Shown here: piece after piece, positions 20,712-31,980 of the stretch
How positions within the stretch are numbered: the stretch's first letter is position 1
How the letters are laid out: each line of letters begins with the position of its first letter
NCBI RefSeq assembly: GCF_905171765.1
Contig: NC_053394.1
Coordinates: 157,675,256 to 157,739,255, forward strand
DNA length: 64,000 nt
Origin: Bufo bufo
Taxonomy: Eukaryota; Chordata; Amphibia; Anura; Bufonidae
Direction: 5' to 3'
The notes under the pieces: generated by a model
What the model saw: the letters and a program-made list of their open reading frames with translations, nothing else
Database searches by the model: none
Told to the model about the DNA's origin: nothing
Translations under genes and position numbers: made by a program

Positions 20712-23363
20712 AGTGTCAAAAAAACAACCAAAAAAACACTATAATTAGGATAAACTAAAATTGTACAGTCCTATCAGAATTACCAGCCGTCCCATATCTT
20801 AGCCCATTTCTCAATTCCACCCCTCTGCTTATAAAGAATCCGTTCGTAATTTTTCACCTTATTAACCAGATTTATCCATTTATTTACTTCTGGGGCCTGC
20901 CGTGCAAACCAGCTCCGACTAATCAGAACCCTGGCCAATAGTAATATTCTCCCTAGTAGAATCTTTTGGGGTTTATGATCAGTTAGTATCGAGAGAGCAT
21001 TCAGTAAAAACAATTGTGGCTCAAGAGGAATCAATGTTTTTAGTTTATAAATAAGGAACTTATTGATACCACTCCAATATGCCCCGAGTTCTGGGCATGC
21101 CCAGATCATATGTATGTAATCCGCGCCGGCAGTATCACATCGAGGACAGTTGGAGGAATCTCTTATTCCACACCTATTAAGCCAAGTGGGGGTAACATAT
21201 AATCTGTGGTAAATATTGAACTGTATTAGGACGTGGTTGAAGTTGTGCGAAAGTACATCTGGGTTAGTAAAAATACTCCACCACCCTACACTTTGTATAT
21301 TTGGGCAATCCCTCTCCCAAGCTTTTTGCCCAGGTGATTGTGTCTCAAAAAACCGTGAGTTAATTAATAATTTATATATATTTGAAATCTTCATTCTTAC
21401 TGGTGCCTTCCCAAACCTCTCATTTATCACAGAGGAATTATCTATTTCCAACAGTGATTTATCATCAAAACTAAAAAGTGCCGAACTAAGCTGAAAATAC
21501 CTAAACCATGACAAATTCTCAACACTATGTGATAGTTCCACAAACGACTTAATTTCTCAATTTTTAACAACCTGTGCCAAAGAAAGAATCCCATTCTTTT
21601 GCCAGAATTGATCCTTTGCTATACCATCTAATACCTGTAAGTGAGTGTTGTACCAAAGGGGCGTGAATGTGAGTGATCTTTTTACCCCCAACCATTCTCT
21701 AGTAACAGCCCATATTTTCATTAGGAGTTTTATGGTCCCTCTATGGCCCCAATCCCTATTAGTCAACAACCCAGATTCCAAAAGCGTAAATATATTATCA
21801 TGTGGAGAACTCTTTACTAGACTACTTAAGAAAGTAGTATTTGAACATTCGCTGCACGTCCATAACTGGGCGGCAATGAAGTAGCCTTTAAAGCATGGGA
21901 GGTTTAAACCCCCATGTTCCAAAGGCTTATAAAGGTATTCCAATTTGATTCTCACTCATTTTCTTCCCCAGATCAAATAATTAATTATTCTTTCCATTAA
22001 TTTGAAATATTTATTCTCTATCCAGATAGGTAAGTTCCTAAGAACATAGAGAAATTGGGGTAGAATTACCATTTTAATGAGTGAAACCCGGTCCGCTCTG
22101 GATAGGGGAAGTCTCAGCCAGATCCCTATTTTTGCTCTCATTTTTGTTATCAATGGGGTCAGGTTGAGATGTATCAAATCTTCAACCTTGGGAGATATCG
22201 TCATACCCAAGTATTGAAAGTTATCAACAAGATCTAACTGGGTTATCAAAGATTCCTCTTGAGACACTGAGTCTATTGGCATTAAACTGGTCTTTGACCA
22301 GTTTATATCCAGGCCTGATACCTCTCCAAATTGTTTAACAGTATGAATAATTCTTGGGACAGTTATCTCTGTGTTATCTACAAAAAACAGAACATCATCC
22401 GCGTATAAAGAAATACGATCTTCCTCTCCTAGTATTCCAAAGCCTTTAATTTGAGGATCCTGCCTAACAGCCAAGGCCAGGGGCTCAATATAGATATCGA
22501 ATAGGAGTGGAGATAGTGGGCAACCCTGACAGGTACCTCTATTAAGATCAATGCTTGAAGTAAGACTCCCATTGAGACTCAGCTTGGCCGAAGGGGATCT
22601 GTAGAGTGTCTTAATCATGTTTATAAATCTTTCCCCAAAACCCATCCTCGCCAAAACTCTCCACGAAAACCGCCACTCCACCCTGTCAAAGGCCTTAGAG
22701 GCATCTAGAGACAGGATGGAGCGAGCAGACCCACCAGGGGCCTGTATGTTAGCAAAAAGCCAGTGAAGGTTATGATGTGTACCTTTATTTTGAATAAAAC
22801 CGTTCTGGTCCGGATGGACAACGGAGGTGATTACCCCGGAAAGTCTTGTGGCCAAAATCCTCGCCAGGAGCTTTACATCAGCGTTCAACAACGAAATTGG
22901 TCTATAGGATCCCATATCTGTGGGGTCCTTACCTTTTTTTGGAATTAATATTATTACCGCTTCCATCATTGAACCCGGCAGGTTCCCTTCCCCAACTGAC
23001 TCAGCAAGGATCTCCAACAATCTAGGAAAAACATCCTCCTTATATCTAGTATAGAATTTGTATGGAAGTCCGTCTGAGCCGGGGGTGGAGTTGCCCGCAC
23101 ATAGCTTAATTGCACCTTCCAGCTCCTGGATAGAGAGATCGGCCTCAAGTGCACTCCTTTGCGCCAAAGTAATAGTGGGGAAAAAAATACCATCAAGGTA
23201 GGCATCCATCAAATCATCCGTAATCTTACAGTCGGATCTATAGAGGTCTGAAAAGTAATCTAGGAAGGCCCTCTCTATGGATTCATGTCCCCTAACCTCC
23301 CTCCCATGGGGCAGTCGTATATTATCTATATTTTTTTGGGATTCCTGGCTAGAGATCAAATAG
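20712..23363 (-). mobile_element. Second L1-Tx1 fragment nested in CR1-1
   Basis: A minus-strand L1-type ORF2 lacking the endonuclease. It replaces about 400 bp of CR1 and lacks an obvious poly-A tract, so the junctions may reflect deletion or end-joining more than a clean insertion. It is a different family from the outer L1: the RT sequences are clearly unlike. Confidence 0.82.
20780..23359 (-). pseudogene. L1-Tx1 ORF2: RT and C-terminal region, two nonsense codons
   Basis: RT motifs in order: IPKKGKDP, SYRPISLLNADVKLLARIL, FIQNKGTHHN, SLDASKAFDRVEW, TCQGCPLSPLLFDIY, catalytic LYADDVLFFVD, GLDINWSKT and FQYLGM. An in-frame TGA after NYLIWGRK (~21953-21955) and another after QVVKN (~21554) split it. 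The C-terminus has a CPRC...IHMIWACPELGAYW Cys/His motif, ending at 20780 with IWDGW. The EN domain is absent. Confidence 0.9.
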
Positions 23364-23760
23364 CGATTTGTCTATTTTAATCTTTTTAAGTCACTGATGT
23401 ACTTCTTCCTGGGTCAGACAGGACACTTTTACTGAGGAATTTATTTTTACATTCTGCATGTCATCTGACAGTTTATTTTCCTCAGTGAATACATTGGAGA
23501 AAAAAATATTTAGCAGCTTTGCTTTCTCCTCGTCGCTCTCTGCGACTCCCCCCTGATTACTCTTTAAAGGGCCGACACCTTCAGATTTATAATTTTTAAC
23601 ATTTATATAATTGAAGAACATTTTAGGGTTAGTTTTACTCTCTTTGGCAATTAATCTCTCGGTCTCTAGTTTGGCCGCTTTTATTTGTTTTTTACATGTT
23701 CTATTTTTTTCCTTATAGTTTTTCAGTGCTTCCGTGCTACCCTCCTGTTTTAGTGATTTA
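23364..23760 (-). pseudogene. CR1-1 ORF2 segment between EN and RT
   Basis: Encodes KNYKEKNRTCKKQIKAAKLE, NPKMFFNYIN and LLNIFFSNVFTEENK, a conserved CR1 inter-domain stretch. It is interrupted after 23760 by the Tc1 element at a TA. Confidence 0.85.
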
Positions 23761-24810
23761 CACTCACCTAAAGAATTATTAGGAACACCTGTTCTATTTC
23801 TCATTAATGCAATTATCTAGACAACCAATCACATGGCAGTTGCTTCAATGCATTTAGGGGGGTGGTCCTGGTCAAGACAATCTCCTGAACTCCAAACTGA
23901 ATGTCAGAATGGGAAAGAAAGGTGATTTAAGCAATTTTGAGCATGGCATGGTCGTTGGTGCCAGACGGGCCGGTCTGAGTATTTCACAATCTGCTCAGTT
24001 ACTGGGATTTTCTCGCACAACCATTTCTAGGGTTTACAAAGAATGGTGTGAAAAGGGAAAAACATCCAGTATGCGGCAGTCCTGTGGGCAAAAATGCCTT
24101 GTGGATGCTAGAGGTCAAAGGAGAATGGGCCGACTGATTCAAGCTGATAGAAGAGCAACGTTGACTGAAATAGCCACTTGTTACAACCGAGGTATGCAGC
24201 AAAGCATTTTTGAAGCCACAACACGCACAACCTTGAGGCGGATGGGCTACAACAGCAGAAGACCCCACCGGGTACCACTCATCTCCACTACAAATAGGAA
24301 AAAGAGGCTACAATTTGCAGGAGCTCACCAAAATTGGACTGTTGAAGACTGGAAAAATGTTGCCTGGTCTAATGAGTCTCGATTTCTGTTGAGACATTCA
24401 AATGGTAGAGTCCGAATTTGGCGTAAACAGAATGAGAACATGTATCCATCCTCTGATGGCTACTTCCAGCAGGATAATGCACCATGTCACAAAGCTCGAA
24501 TCATTTCAAATTGGTTTCTTGAACATGACAATGAGTTCACTGTACTAAAAAGGCCCCCACAGTCACCAGATCTCAACCCAATAGAGCATCTTTGGGATGT
24601 GGTGGAATGGGAGCTTCGTGCCCTGGATGTGCATCCTTCAAATCTCCATCAACTGCAAGATGCTATCCTATCAATATGGGCCAACATTTCTAAAGAATGC
24701 TATCAGCACCTTGTTGAATCAATGCCACATAGAATTAAGGCAGTTCTGAAGGCAAAAGGGGGTCCAACACCGTATTAGTATGGTGTTCCTAATAATTCTT
24801 TAGGTGAGTG
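23761..24810 (+). mobile_element. Tc1/mariner element, 1,050 bp (Tc1-1)
   Basis: Inverted ends CACTCACCTAAAGAATTATT and its complement, flanked by TA (23759-23760 and 24811-24812). Inserted in CR1-1. Encodes one transposase frame. Confidence 0.93.
23909..24778 (+). pseudogene. Tc1-1 transposase, internally deleted and catalytically dead
   Basis: 289 residues open, against about 340 for the family. N-terminal HTH domains (LSISQSAQLLGFSRTTISRV) and a second HTH are present. The first catalytic Asp lies in WSNESRF, where the family has WSDESRF, so D is replaced by N. About 50-60 residues between ENMYPSSD and the upstream NRK/W region are missing in frame. The second Asp (QQDNAPCHKA) and the Glu (SPDLNPIEHLWD) are kept. 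Good ORF but no catalysis expected. Confidence 0.92.
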
Positions 24811-25900
24811 TATATGCTTTCTTTTTGTCATGTATTGCTTTCTTTACAGTCCACATTGGTTTCTTTTTGTTCCTTAACCTTTTATTCCTATACAGTATGT
24901 ACCTCTCACAATGAGATTTTAGGATGTTTTTAAAGATATCCCATTTTGTGGCTGTATTTTTATTTTTGAGGACTTTGTCCCAGTTAGTTAGGCATATGGC
25001 CTCTCTTAGTTGGCTAAATTTAGCTTTTTTGAAGTTTGGTATTTTTGTTCCTCCCTGTAGAAACGCTCTTTTGAATGATAATTGGAAGGTTATTACTTTA
25101 TGGTCACTATTTCCCAGGTGTCCACCAACCTGCACGTCTGTTGTTCTGTCAGGCCTATTGGTTAATACTAAGTCCAGTATGGCCGTCCCTCTAGTCTGGT
25201 CCTGAACCAGTTGGGAGAGGTAATTGTCTTTGGTTATTGCCAAGAACCTGTTTCCCTTATGAGATATACAAGTTTCAGTTTCCCAGTCTACTGTATATCT
25301 GGGTAGTTGAAGTCCCCCATAATAACCACCTCATTATGATTTGCCGCCTCGTCTATCTCGTTTAGTAGATTTTCTGTGGACTCTGGTATATTAAGTGGTT
25401 TATAGTAAACTCCTATTAGTAATTTATTGTTGTTTTTAGCTCCATGTATCTCTACCCACAGTGACTCCACATGTTCATGTCCCTCACTTATATCTTCACG
25501 GAGTGTGGGCTTTAGACAAGACTTTACATAAAGGCAGACCCCTCCCCCTCTCCGGTTTTGACAATCCTTTCTAAACAGACTGTAACCTTGTACATTAACT
25601 GCACAGTCATAGCTATCATCCAGCCATGTCTCAGTTATTCCCACTATGTCATAGTTCTCCTCACACATCACTAATTCCAGCTCCCCAGTTTTATTAGTCA
25701 GGCTTCTGGCATTAGTATACATACATTTGAGAGGTTTATGTATATTTTTTACCCTACACCTTTCCTTCTGAACTGTTCTAGTCCCTCCTTCCATTCCTCC
25801 CCCAGTCCCACTACCTTGCCCCCGGTCTCTATCTGCACTATCTTCCCCTCCTATAGTGTAATTTCCCTCCCCCCAAGTCCCTAGTTTAAACACTCCTCCA
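24811..25900 (-). pseudogene. CR1-1 APE endonuclease and linker
   Basis: APE motifs on the minus strand: CMYTNARSLTNKTGELE, YDIVGITETWLDDS, RRGGGVCLYVK, LIGVYYKP, VVIMGDFNYPDI (25288-25780). Then LDLVLTNR, GNSDHKVI and the linker NWDKVLKNKNTATKWDIF (24811-25243). A frame break lies near 25260-25290. The enzyme nicks target DNA for reverse transcription. Confidence 0.9.
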
Positions 25901-26757
25901 ACCTTCTAGCCATCTTCTTCCCCAACATAGCTGCCCCTTCCCCATTGAGGTGCAGCCCGTCCCTACGATAGAGCCTGTAGCCGATAGAGAAGTCGGCCCA
26001 GTTCTCCAGGAACCCAAACCCCTCCTTCCTACACCAGTTCTTGAGCCACTTGTTAATCTCCCTAATCTCCCACTGCCTTTCTTGTGTGGCCCGTGGTACA
26101 GGTAGTATTTTGGAAAATACTACCTTTGAGGTCCTTCCCCTAAGCTTTTGACCTAAATCCCTGAAATAATTTTTAAGGACTCTCCACCTACCTCTAACTT
26201 TGTCATTGGTTCCGATATGGACCATGACCGCTGGATCTTCTCCAGCCCCTCCCAGTTATCTGTCAACCCGATGCGCGATGTGTCGAACTCTAGCTCCAGG
26301 AAGACAGCACACTGTTCGGCGATCACGATCTTTGTGACAGATTTCCCTATCTGTTCCCCTAATAATGGAGTCTCCCACTACCAGCACGTGTCTGGCCTGC
26401 CCTGCTCTCCTGGTTCCCTGCTTACTGGAGCTGACATTCCCCTGACTGGCAGAGGAAGTGTCCGGCTGCAGCAGTGCCGTCCCTGCACTGACATCCCCCT
26501 CATCTGCCAAACGTGCAAACTTGGGGTGTGTCAGATCAGGGCTAGACTCCCTGGCACTCTTCCCTCTACCCCGCTTTCTAACTGCTACCTCACTTTCCTC
26601 AGCCTTCTCTCTGTCACCCTCCCCCTCATCTACCCCAAAGAGTGCTTGCTCGGTGAGAAGCAAACTCTTTTGCAAATTGGCAATGCCTCTCAGTGTTGCA
26701 ACTTGCCCGTTTAGAGACTCGATTTGCGATATGTTCCAATGCACTCAAGATCTTATC
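25881..26757 (-). pseudogene. CR1-1 ORF1 with SGNH/GDSL esterase-like domain
   Basis: The N-terminal part (26744-26600) is coiled-coil-like (QIESLNGQVATLRGIANLQK). Then a charged linker, then HVLVVGDSIIRGTDR with the GDS Ser block, VHIGTND with the GxND block, and DGLHLNGEGAAMLGKKMA with the DxxH block. Frame shift near 26230-26256 splits the domain. Esterase-type ORF1 proteins are known from CR1-group LINEs; their role is unsettled. The 5' end abuts a MITE. Confidence 0.85.
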
Positions 26758-26760
26758 TAA

Positions 26761-27187
26761 GGTTGAGTTCACACTATCGTTAGGGATTCCGTTATGGCTT
26801 TTTATGGGAATCCATAAGCGGAAGAATGGATCCGTTCTTCTGACTTGTATTATGACGGAATGCAAAACGGAAGCCTTTAAAAGGCATTCAGTTTTGCTCT
26901 CTATCCTAAAAGAAGTCTATGGGAATCAAAACGGATCCGTCTGGGTCCTGTTATGCAAGACAGAAAACAAAGTCCTGTCGACAGGACTTTGTTTTCCGTC
27001 TTGCATAACCGGACCCAGACGGATCCGTTATGCTTTCCCATAGACTTCTATTGGGACGGAAAGCAAACAGAATGCCTTTTAAAGGCTTCCGTTTTGCATT
27101 CTGTCTGGGCATTCCATTATTTTCCGTTATAACCATGTTATAACGGAAAGTCATAACGGAATCCCTAACGCTAGTGTGAACCCACCC
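26761..27187. mobile_element. Foldback MITE with TAA target duplication (PIF/Harbinger-like)
   Basis: The whole 427 bp is a near-perfect palindrome around GTCGAC at about 26977-26982. Ends GGTTGAGTTCACACTA and its complement are flanked by TAA (26758-26760 and 27188-27190). No coding capacity. It sits exactly at the CR1-1/L1 boundary. Confidence 0.8.
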
Positions 27188-27190
27188 TAA

Positions 27191-28325
27191 CTGGTCTGCT
27201 GGAGTATCTAGGAATAGCAGCATATCATCTGCAAAGCATGTCAACTTTATTTCCCGGTAACCGACCTTTATACCCTGATATGTACTAGATTTCAACAAAT
27301 ATATTGCTATCGACTCAAGTGCTATATCAAACAGGAGAGGTGATAATGGGCATCCCTGCCTAGTCTCTTTCTGGAGACGGATCGGAGCGGACAGGAACCC
27401 AGGGAGGCCAATGCTGGCTTGTGGGTTTGCATATATTGTTCGAAGCAAAGTCTGGCAGCATCCCTGAATACCCATCCAGTATAGAATTCAAGAGTGATAC
27501 TAAGGTGGATATGATGTCCCTACCCAATTCTTTGTAGAATTCAGCTGGATATCCATCAGGCCCATTGTTTAAGGATTTAATGACTGAGCTCACCTCTTTA
27601 TCAGTGATTGGGGCATTTAGATTAGCTAAATCTTCCTCTACTACTCTCGGAAGGTCCAGCTGGTCCAGAAACTCATATCCCATCTTTGCATCATATCGCC
27701 TTTAAATGTAAAGACCCTCAAATATTGCTTAAAGACCAGCAAAGTTTGTCTAGGTTATTACCGTCGGCCGATTTAAGTTTGGGCATTAACTGCTGGGGTC
27801 TTTGTCCCTTTGCTAACCTGGATAATAATTTGCCTTTTTTATTACCATATTTAAAGAACTCCGCTGATCTGCCATCTACATAATTCCTTTCCAATTTCTC
27901 TGAGTAATGATCGAAATTGTGTTTCGCTGTCACCCATCGTATTTTGTTCTCTTCTGTGGGAAATCGCAAAAATTATATGTATAATCATCTCAAGGCTTCA
28001 GTTGCTTGTTGGAACTTAATTCTCGCTTCTCTTTTAAGGGCCGTTGTGTATGATATGATGTTAGCCCGCAACACAGCCTTTGCCGAGTCCCAGAAGAGAG
28101 CTGGGTTTGTCATATGTTGCTCATTATTTTGGGCATATTCCCACCACCAACCCAGGAGTTTTCTAATAATTACCTCATCTGTTGATAAATGTCCCGAAAG
28201 GCGCCAGACAAAATCCGGACCTGTAAGTCTCACCTCCATCAGCTGTACTAAAACCGGGGCATGATGAAAGATCACCCTTTCCCCAATCCCAACTTCCTGT
28301 ATTTTTTGTGACAGAGGACTAAAAC
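27191..28325 (-). pseudogene. L1-Tx1 (outer) ORF2, RT N-terminal half and linker
   Basis: Encodes ETRQGCPLSPLLFDIALESI and CFADDMLLFLDTPADQ (27190-27380), SVIKSLNNGPDGYPAEFYKE (27480-27680), then KIRWVTAKHNFDHYSEKLER and GPDFVWRLSG (27718-28330). Several frame breaks and deletions are visible. Confidence 0.85.
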
Positions 28326-28329
28326 TTAA

Positions 28330-29017
28330 AGGGGTTCTCCGGGAATTAAGAAAATGAAAATACTTAAATATTACTTTATAATAAATATATTCCCAAATAC
28401 CTTTCATTATTTATAATGGCTTATTTTGTCTGGGGAGCAATCATCAAGGGAAACAAAATGGCCACCATCCTATTAGTAAACACAAAACCTGTCCTAATCA
28501 CACAGTAGGACAAGTTACTTCACAACACTGAGCTAAAGAGCTGCCTCATCCTCCTCTCTGCTCTGCTTGTCAGGGATTATAATCCTGAATACAGCGGATA
28601 AGAACTTTAGCCGAATCTCTGGGGAATTTAGTACAGAGAGGATAGACAGGGCAGACTGTGGCTGTGGTAATGGAGACTGCATACAAATGCTGCTGCTCAT
28701 TAGCCACACCTCACCCTCCTCTCATGTCTCCTCATCATCTCCATTCCCCCAGAGACTTACCTGTATTCAGGATCATAATTTCTGACAAGTAGAGCAGAGA
28801 GGAGGATGAGGCAGATCTTTACCGTGAAGTAACTTCTCTTCCTGTATGATTAGGACAGGTTTTGTGTATACTAATAGGACGGCAGCCATTTTATTTCTCC
28901 TGATGATTGCTCCCTAGACAAAATTAGCCAATCTAACTAATGAAAGGTATTTGGGAATATATTTATCATAAAGTAATATTTAAAGATTTTCATTTTCTTA
29001 ATTCCCGGAGAACCCCT
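28330..29017. mobile_element. Foldback MITE with TTAA target site (T2/Kolobok-like)
   Basis: Ends AGGGGTTCTCCGGGAATTAA and complement with flanking TTAA (28326-28329 and 29018-29021). Internal arms are also palindromic around ATTCAGGATTATAAT-type sequence. The TTAA+AGGGG ends resemble amphibian T2/Kolobok MITEs; piggyBac also uses TTAA, so the superfamily is not certain. Confidence 0.78.
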
Positions 29018-29021
29018 TTAA

Positions 29022-29600
29022 GAAATAGTCAATCCTAGACCAGGCCTGTTGGGAATGGGAAAAATGTGTAAACTCTCTCTCCATAGGATTGAAGTGGCGC
29101 CACACATACTATAAGACCCATAGAAGTTAGAAGGGTCTTAAGATGATGGGAATTCTTATCTCCTACCTTAACATCAGTTCTAGTCCGTTTCCTGTCCTCC
29201 AGTAGCTCATGGACCGCATTAAAATCCCCTCCCACCAAGATCATACTCTGCGATTCCTGTAGTATGTCTCTTTCTAGCGTGGAAAAAAAGAGGTTAGCAT
29301 TAGTATTAGGAGCATATATATTCTATATTGTAAGGGGACCTACTGGCGTCTCCAAGTGAGCCTTAAGATATCGACCTCTCCTGGTTTTTCCTGGTTCAAC
29401 ATTTTATACTGCAGCCGTTTGTGTATCAATATTAGCACTCCTGCCCGCCTTCCCACCGACGTGGAACCCAGCACCTCACCAACCCACAACCGTTTCATTC
29501 TCCCAAAATCTGCTTCCTCCAGGTGAGTTTCTTGTAACAAGGCCATGTCAGCCCTTAATTTCTTGAGATATCTCACAAATAATAACATCCAAGATCAAAA
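29022..29600 (-). pseudogene. L1-Tx1 (outer) ORF2 apurinic endonuclease
   Basis: Encodes LKKLRADMALLQETHL (29530-29588), VLILIHKRLQYK and ILVGGDFNAVHE with the EN Asp/Asn (29210-29244). Frames are broken between these. It joins the RT part across the TTAA MITE. Confidence 0.85.
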
Positions 29601-30019
29601 AGGAAATAAGTAACATCTGTCCCTGCGAAATTAGTTTCTACTGGACCTCACTTTTTTCGTACATCCAACTATGGAGACCTTGCTATCTCCCTAAATGACT
29701 GTCACAAATTATCCTACCTTCTTCTCCTAATCTCCGGCCCTTATATTTTAGTAATAGCTAGCCTCATTAACCATATCTGTAACATCACCCACCGCATCCA
29801 CATATATAACCTTTTCCCAGCTCTAATACTTTCCCCCATCCGAACATCTCTGACAGCTTGATTTTGCTAGCTATTCTCCTCCCAAAGTGACCCAAACTGA
29901 CAAATAAATTGTTAAATAGGACCGTGAATGTTCAGTCCTAATCTCCGCTAGGTGCTTCTAGTTCTTCCCCATTTCTCCATCATCTTGGGGATCTTATCCT
30001 CTCTGATTTTCTAGATATC
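29601..30019. other. L1-Tx1 inter-ORF region, no gene seen
   Basis: AT-rich remnant between ORF2 and ORF1 of the outer L1. Nothing recognised. Confidence 0.5.
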
Positions 30020-31263
30020 TCATCTTCCTGCGATCAACTGGTTGGCAGCGGTGATCCTTCTGGTGATTTCCTCATTGGCGTCCAAGGAATACATAGCATC
30101 ACCTGGCGTATGGAAAATGTCCATCTTTCCCTCAGCACGAAATATCTTCAGAAAGGCTGGGTAATGTAGTGTGAACTTCTGTCTCCTTTTGACCAGCAGA
30201 AAGCACACTTCTGAGAAAGCTTTAAATTTTTTTCATTACCTCTGCTGAATAGTCCCCAAATAAGAGAGTTTTCTGTCCTCTGATTATTAATGGGGTTCCC
30301 CCCTTTTTAAATTTGCTATTAATGGGGTTCCCCCCTTTTTCAATTTGTCAGCATAGTTTAGGTACCTAAAAATCACTGGACGCGGCTTTGCCCCTTTATC
30401 GGTTCTTGGTGGACCAACACATTGTGCTCACTCCACCATGCAGGGATCAGAAATACTCAAGGACTGTGGAATGTCTGTGGCGCATTCTGGGGAAGCTGAC
30501 CTGGAGGGATGGTTTCTGAGAATCCTATGATCCTTAAATTGCTCCTTTTTCGAGAGGTTCTCCAGGTCATCCACTTAAGGCTACTTTCACACTGGCGTTT
30601 TGGCTTTCCGTTTGTGATATCCGTTCAGGGCTCTTGCAAGCTGTCCAAAACGGATCAGTTTTGCCCCAATGCATTCTGAATGGAAAAAAGGATCCGCTCA
30701 GAATGCATCAGTTTGCCTCCGATCAGTCTCCATTCCGCTCTGGAGGAGGACACCAAAAATCTGCCTGCATCGTTTTGCTGTCCGCTTGACGAAACTGAGC
30801 CAACTGACACTATCTGGCACAATAGAAAATGGATCCGTCTACCATTGATTTTCATTGGAGTTCATGACGGATCCATCTTGGCTATGTTACAGATAATACA
30901 AACAGATCCATTCATGACGGATGCAGACGGTTCTATTATTGTAACTGATCTGTTTTTGCAGATCCATGACGGATCTGCCCAAAATGCGAGTGTGAAAGTA
31001 GCCTTATCCAGAAGCATCCGGTTCATTTTTAAAGTCTATTGGATTTGAGTCTGGGATCTTTCTAGTTCATCTTCTAGTAGGCTCATCAATTGTTCTAGTT
31101 CAGCTATTTGGTTAAAATGCAGCTCCACATCTGCTTTTAATTGATTTAATGCGGCCGAGACCGTGGCCTCCAGTGTTGATTTGATATCTGTGTCAGTAGA
31201 TCTCTGCGGTGGTTGGGAGGAGGACCGAGTGACACATGCAGAGTGTTCTGCTGCAGCCGCCAT
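30020..31263 (-). pseudogene. L1-Tx1 (outer) ORF1 remnant, split by a MITE
   Basis: Starts at ATG 31263 (MAAAAEHSACVTRSSSQPP) with a coiled-coil stretch (FNQIAELEQLMSLLEDELER) to 31036, then the MITE at 30578-31002. The C-terminal part resembles L1 ORF1 (VKRRQKFTLHYPAFLKIF, 30110-30208). Middle frames are not readable. ORF1 proteins bind LINE RNA. Confidence 0.65.
30578..31002. mobile_element. MITE with AGGCTACTTTCACAC ends (PIF/Harbinger-like)
   Basis: Left AGGCTACTTTCACACTGGCG and right complement of AAGGCTACTTTCACACTCGC, flanked by TTA/TA. Same family of ends as 55911-56290. No coding capacity. Confidence 0.75.
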
Positions 31264-31702
31264 CTTAGTGTCCTAATGTAGGCCGTTGCCTTGAGACAAG
31301 GAAATACTCACTGGCACCCCGCTCCGTATCAAAAATTTCTCCATCCACGGAGGGAAAGTTGTAGTAAAGGTGAGCGGTGGTTACCCCCTCTAAAGAGCAT
31401 GTGTCGCAGGTTTTCAGGGCCAGGAGCAGCGGAGCTCTCCCTTCTTGCTGCTTCACATGCACGCGCCAGAACTAGAAGTCTTATCTATTAGCAGAGTGGC
31501 AGTGTAGTGATCCATTGCACCCACCACTATTACTGTTCAGTTCCTATTCTTGTCGATGTGGTCATACACAGAAATCATATGGCACCTATGTGGACAGCAG
31601 GGGGCCCCGACTTTTCTAGTGACTTGGCTGAGGTTACAGAAACAGCCAGGCGAGCTGTACTACCCTGTTTCTGTAGCCCGACAACCTCTTGCTGCCATAT
31701 AG

Positions 31703-31973
31703 GGGCGTAACTACCATAGTGGCAGACCATGCAGCGGCTATGGGGCCCAGGGCAAGAGGGGGCCGAGTTGGGATCATCCCCTCTTCTACTGGAGGTGAAA
31801 ACTTGGTCAGGACTCTACCCTCTAAAGGAACAACTTTTAGCAAATGAGGCAGTGGAAAAACTGACCCAAGGGTCAGTGAAAGGTGTTAAGGCGGAAACCC
31901 TTCTGTCCTGTGTGCGGGGTCTGGTTTGATCGATCCTTGCTATGGGGCCCTTACTTCTCTATGTACGCCACTG
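31703..31973. mobile_element. Short hAT-like MITE
   Basis: Begins GGGCGTAACTACC and ends TACGCCACTG. A 7-bp CATATAG lies on both sides (31696-31702 and 31974-31980). Interior is GGGGCCC-rich, as in the larger hAT-like element at 34445. Confidence 0.72.
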
Positions 31974-31980
31974 CATATAG

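Larger units (their letters stand above)
17515..26757 (-). mobile_element. CR1 LINE (CR1-1), nearly full length, carrying three nested insertions
   Basis: The 3' end at 17515 begins with the antisense CR1-type tail (ACATAGTAACATAGTACATAAGG). Segments are 17515-18061, 20003-20711, 23364-23760 and 24811-26757. They are separated by a Penelope-like element, an L1 fragment and a Tc1 element. From 5' to 3' it encodes ORF1 with a coiled coil and SGNH esterase-like domain, then ORF2 with APE endonuclease, RT and the LWNSLPEEVV C-terminal motif. About 400 bp of the RT region are missing at the L1 insertion, judging by CR1-2 at 41300-41715. The 5' end is probably truncated at 26757. Confidence 0.88.
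14560..31490 (-). mobile_element. L1-Tx1 LINE (parent element), one copy expanded to ~17 kb by insertions
   Basis: The 3' UTR begins at ~14567. ORF2 is read right to left in pieces: EN at 29040-29590, RT at 27191-28330, FADDMLLFLDTPADQ at ~27190-27240, then GSFTGYKINVTKC at ~17465-17514 directly across the CR1 insertion, then the thumb/C-terminal region (LLKHTDICKIQ, FLWKKKRPHIAYNKLCL) at 16922-17260, and the Cys-rich C-terminus at 15200-15700. ORF1 lies at 30020-31263. The match of RT motifs on either side of 17515-27187 shows that CR1 and a MITE landed in the RT coding region. Some 10-20 residues between FADD and SGYKIN are not visible. Confidence 0.82.

Noticed and set aside
26256..26714. 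Host esterase or a plus-strand gene of 165 codons
   Set aside because: The plus-strand frame is a shadow; the minus-strand SGNH domain is the ORF1 of CR1.
28330..29017. piggyBac MITE
   Set aside because: TTAA target fits, but the AGGGG ends resemble T2/Kolobok more; left as T2/Kolobok-like with uncertainty.
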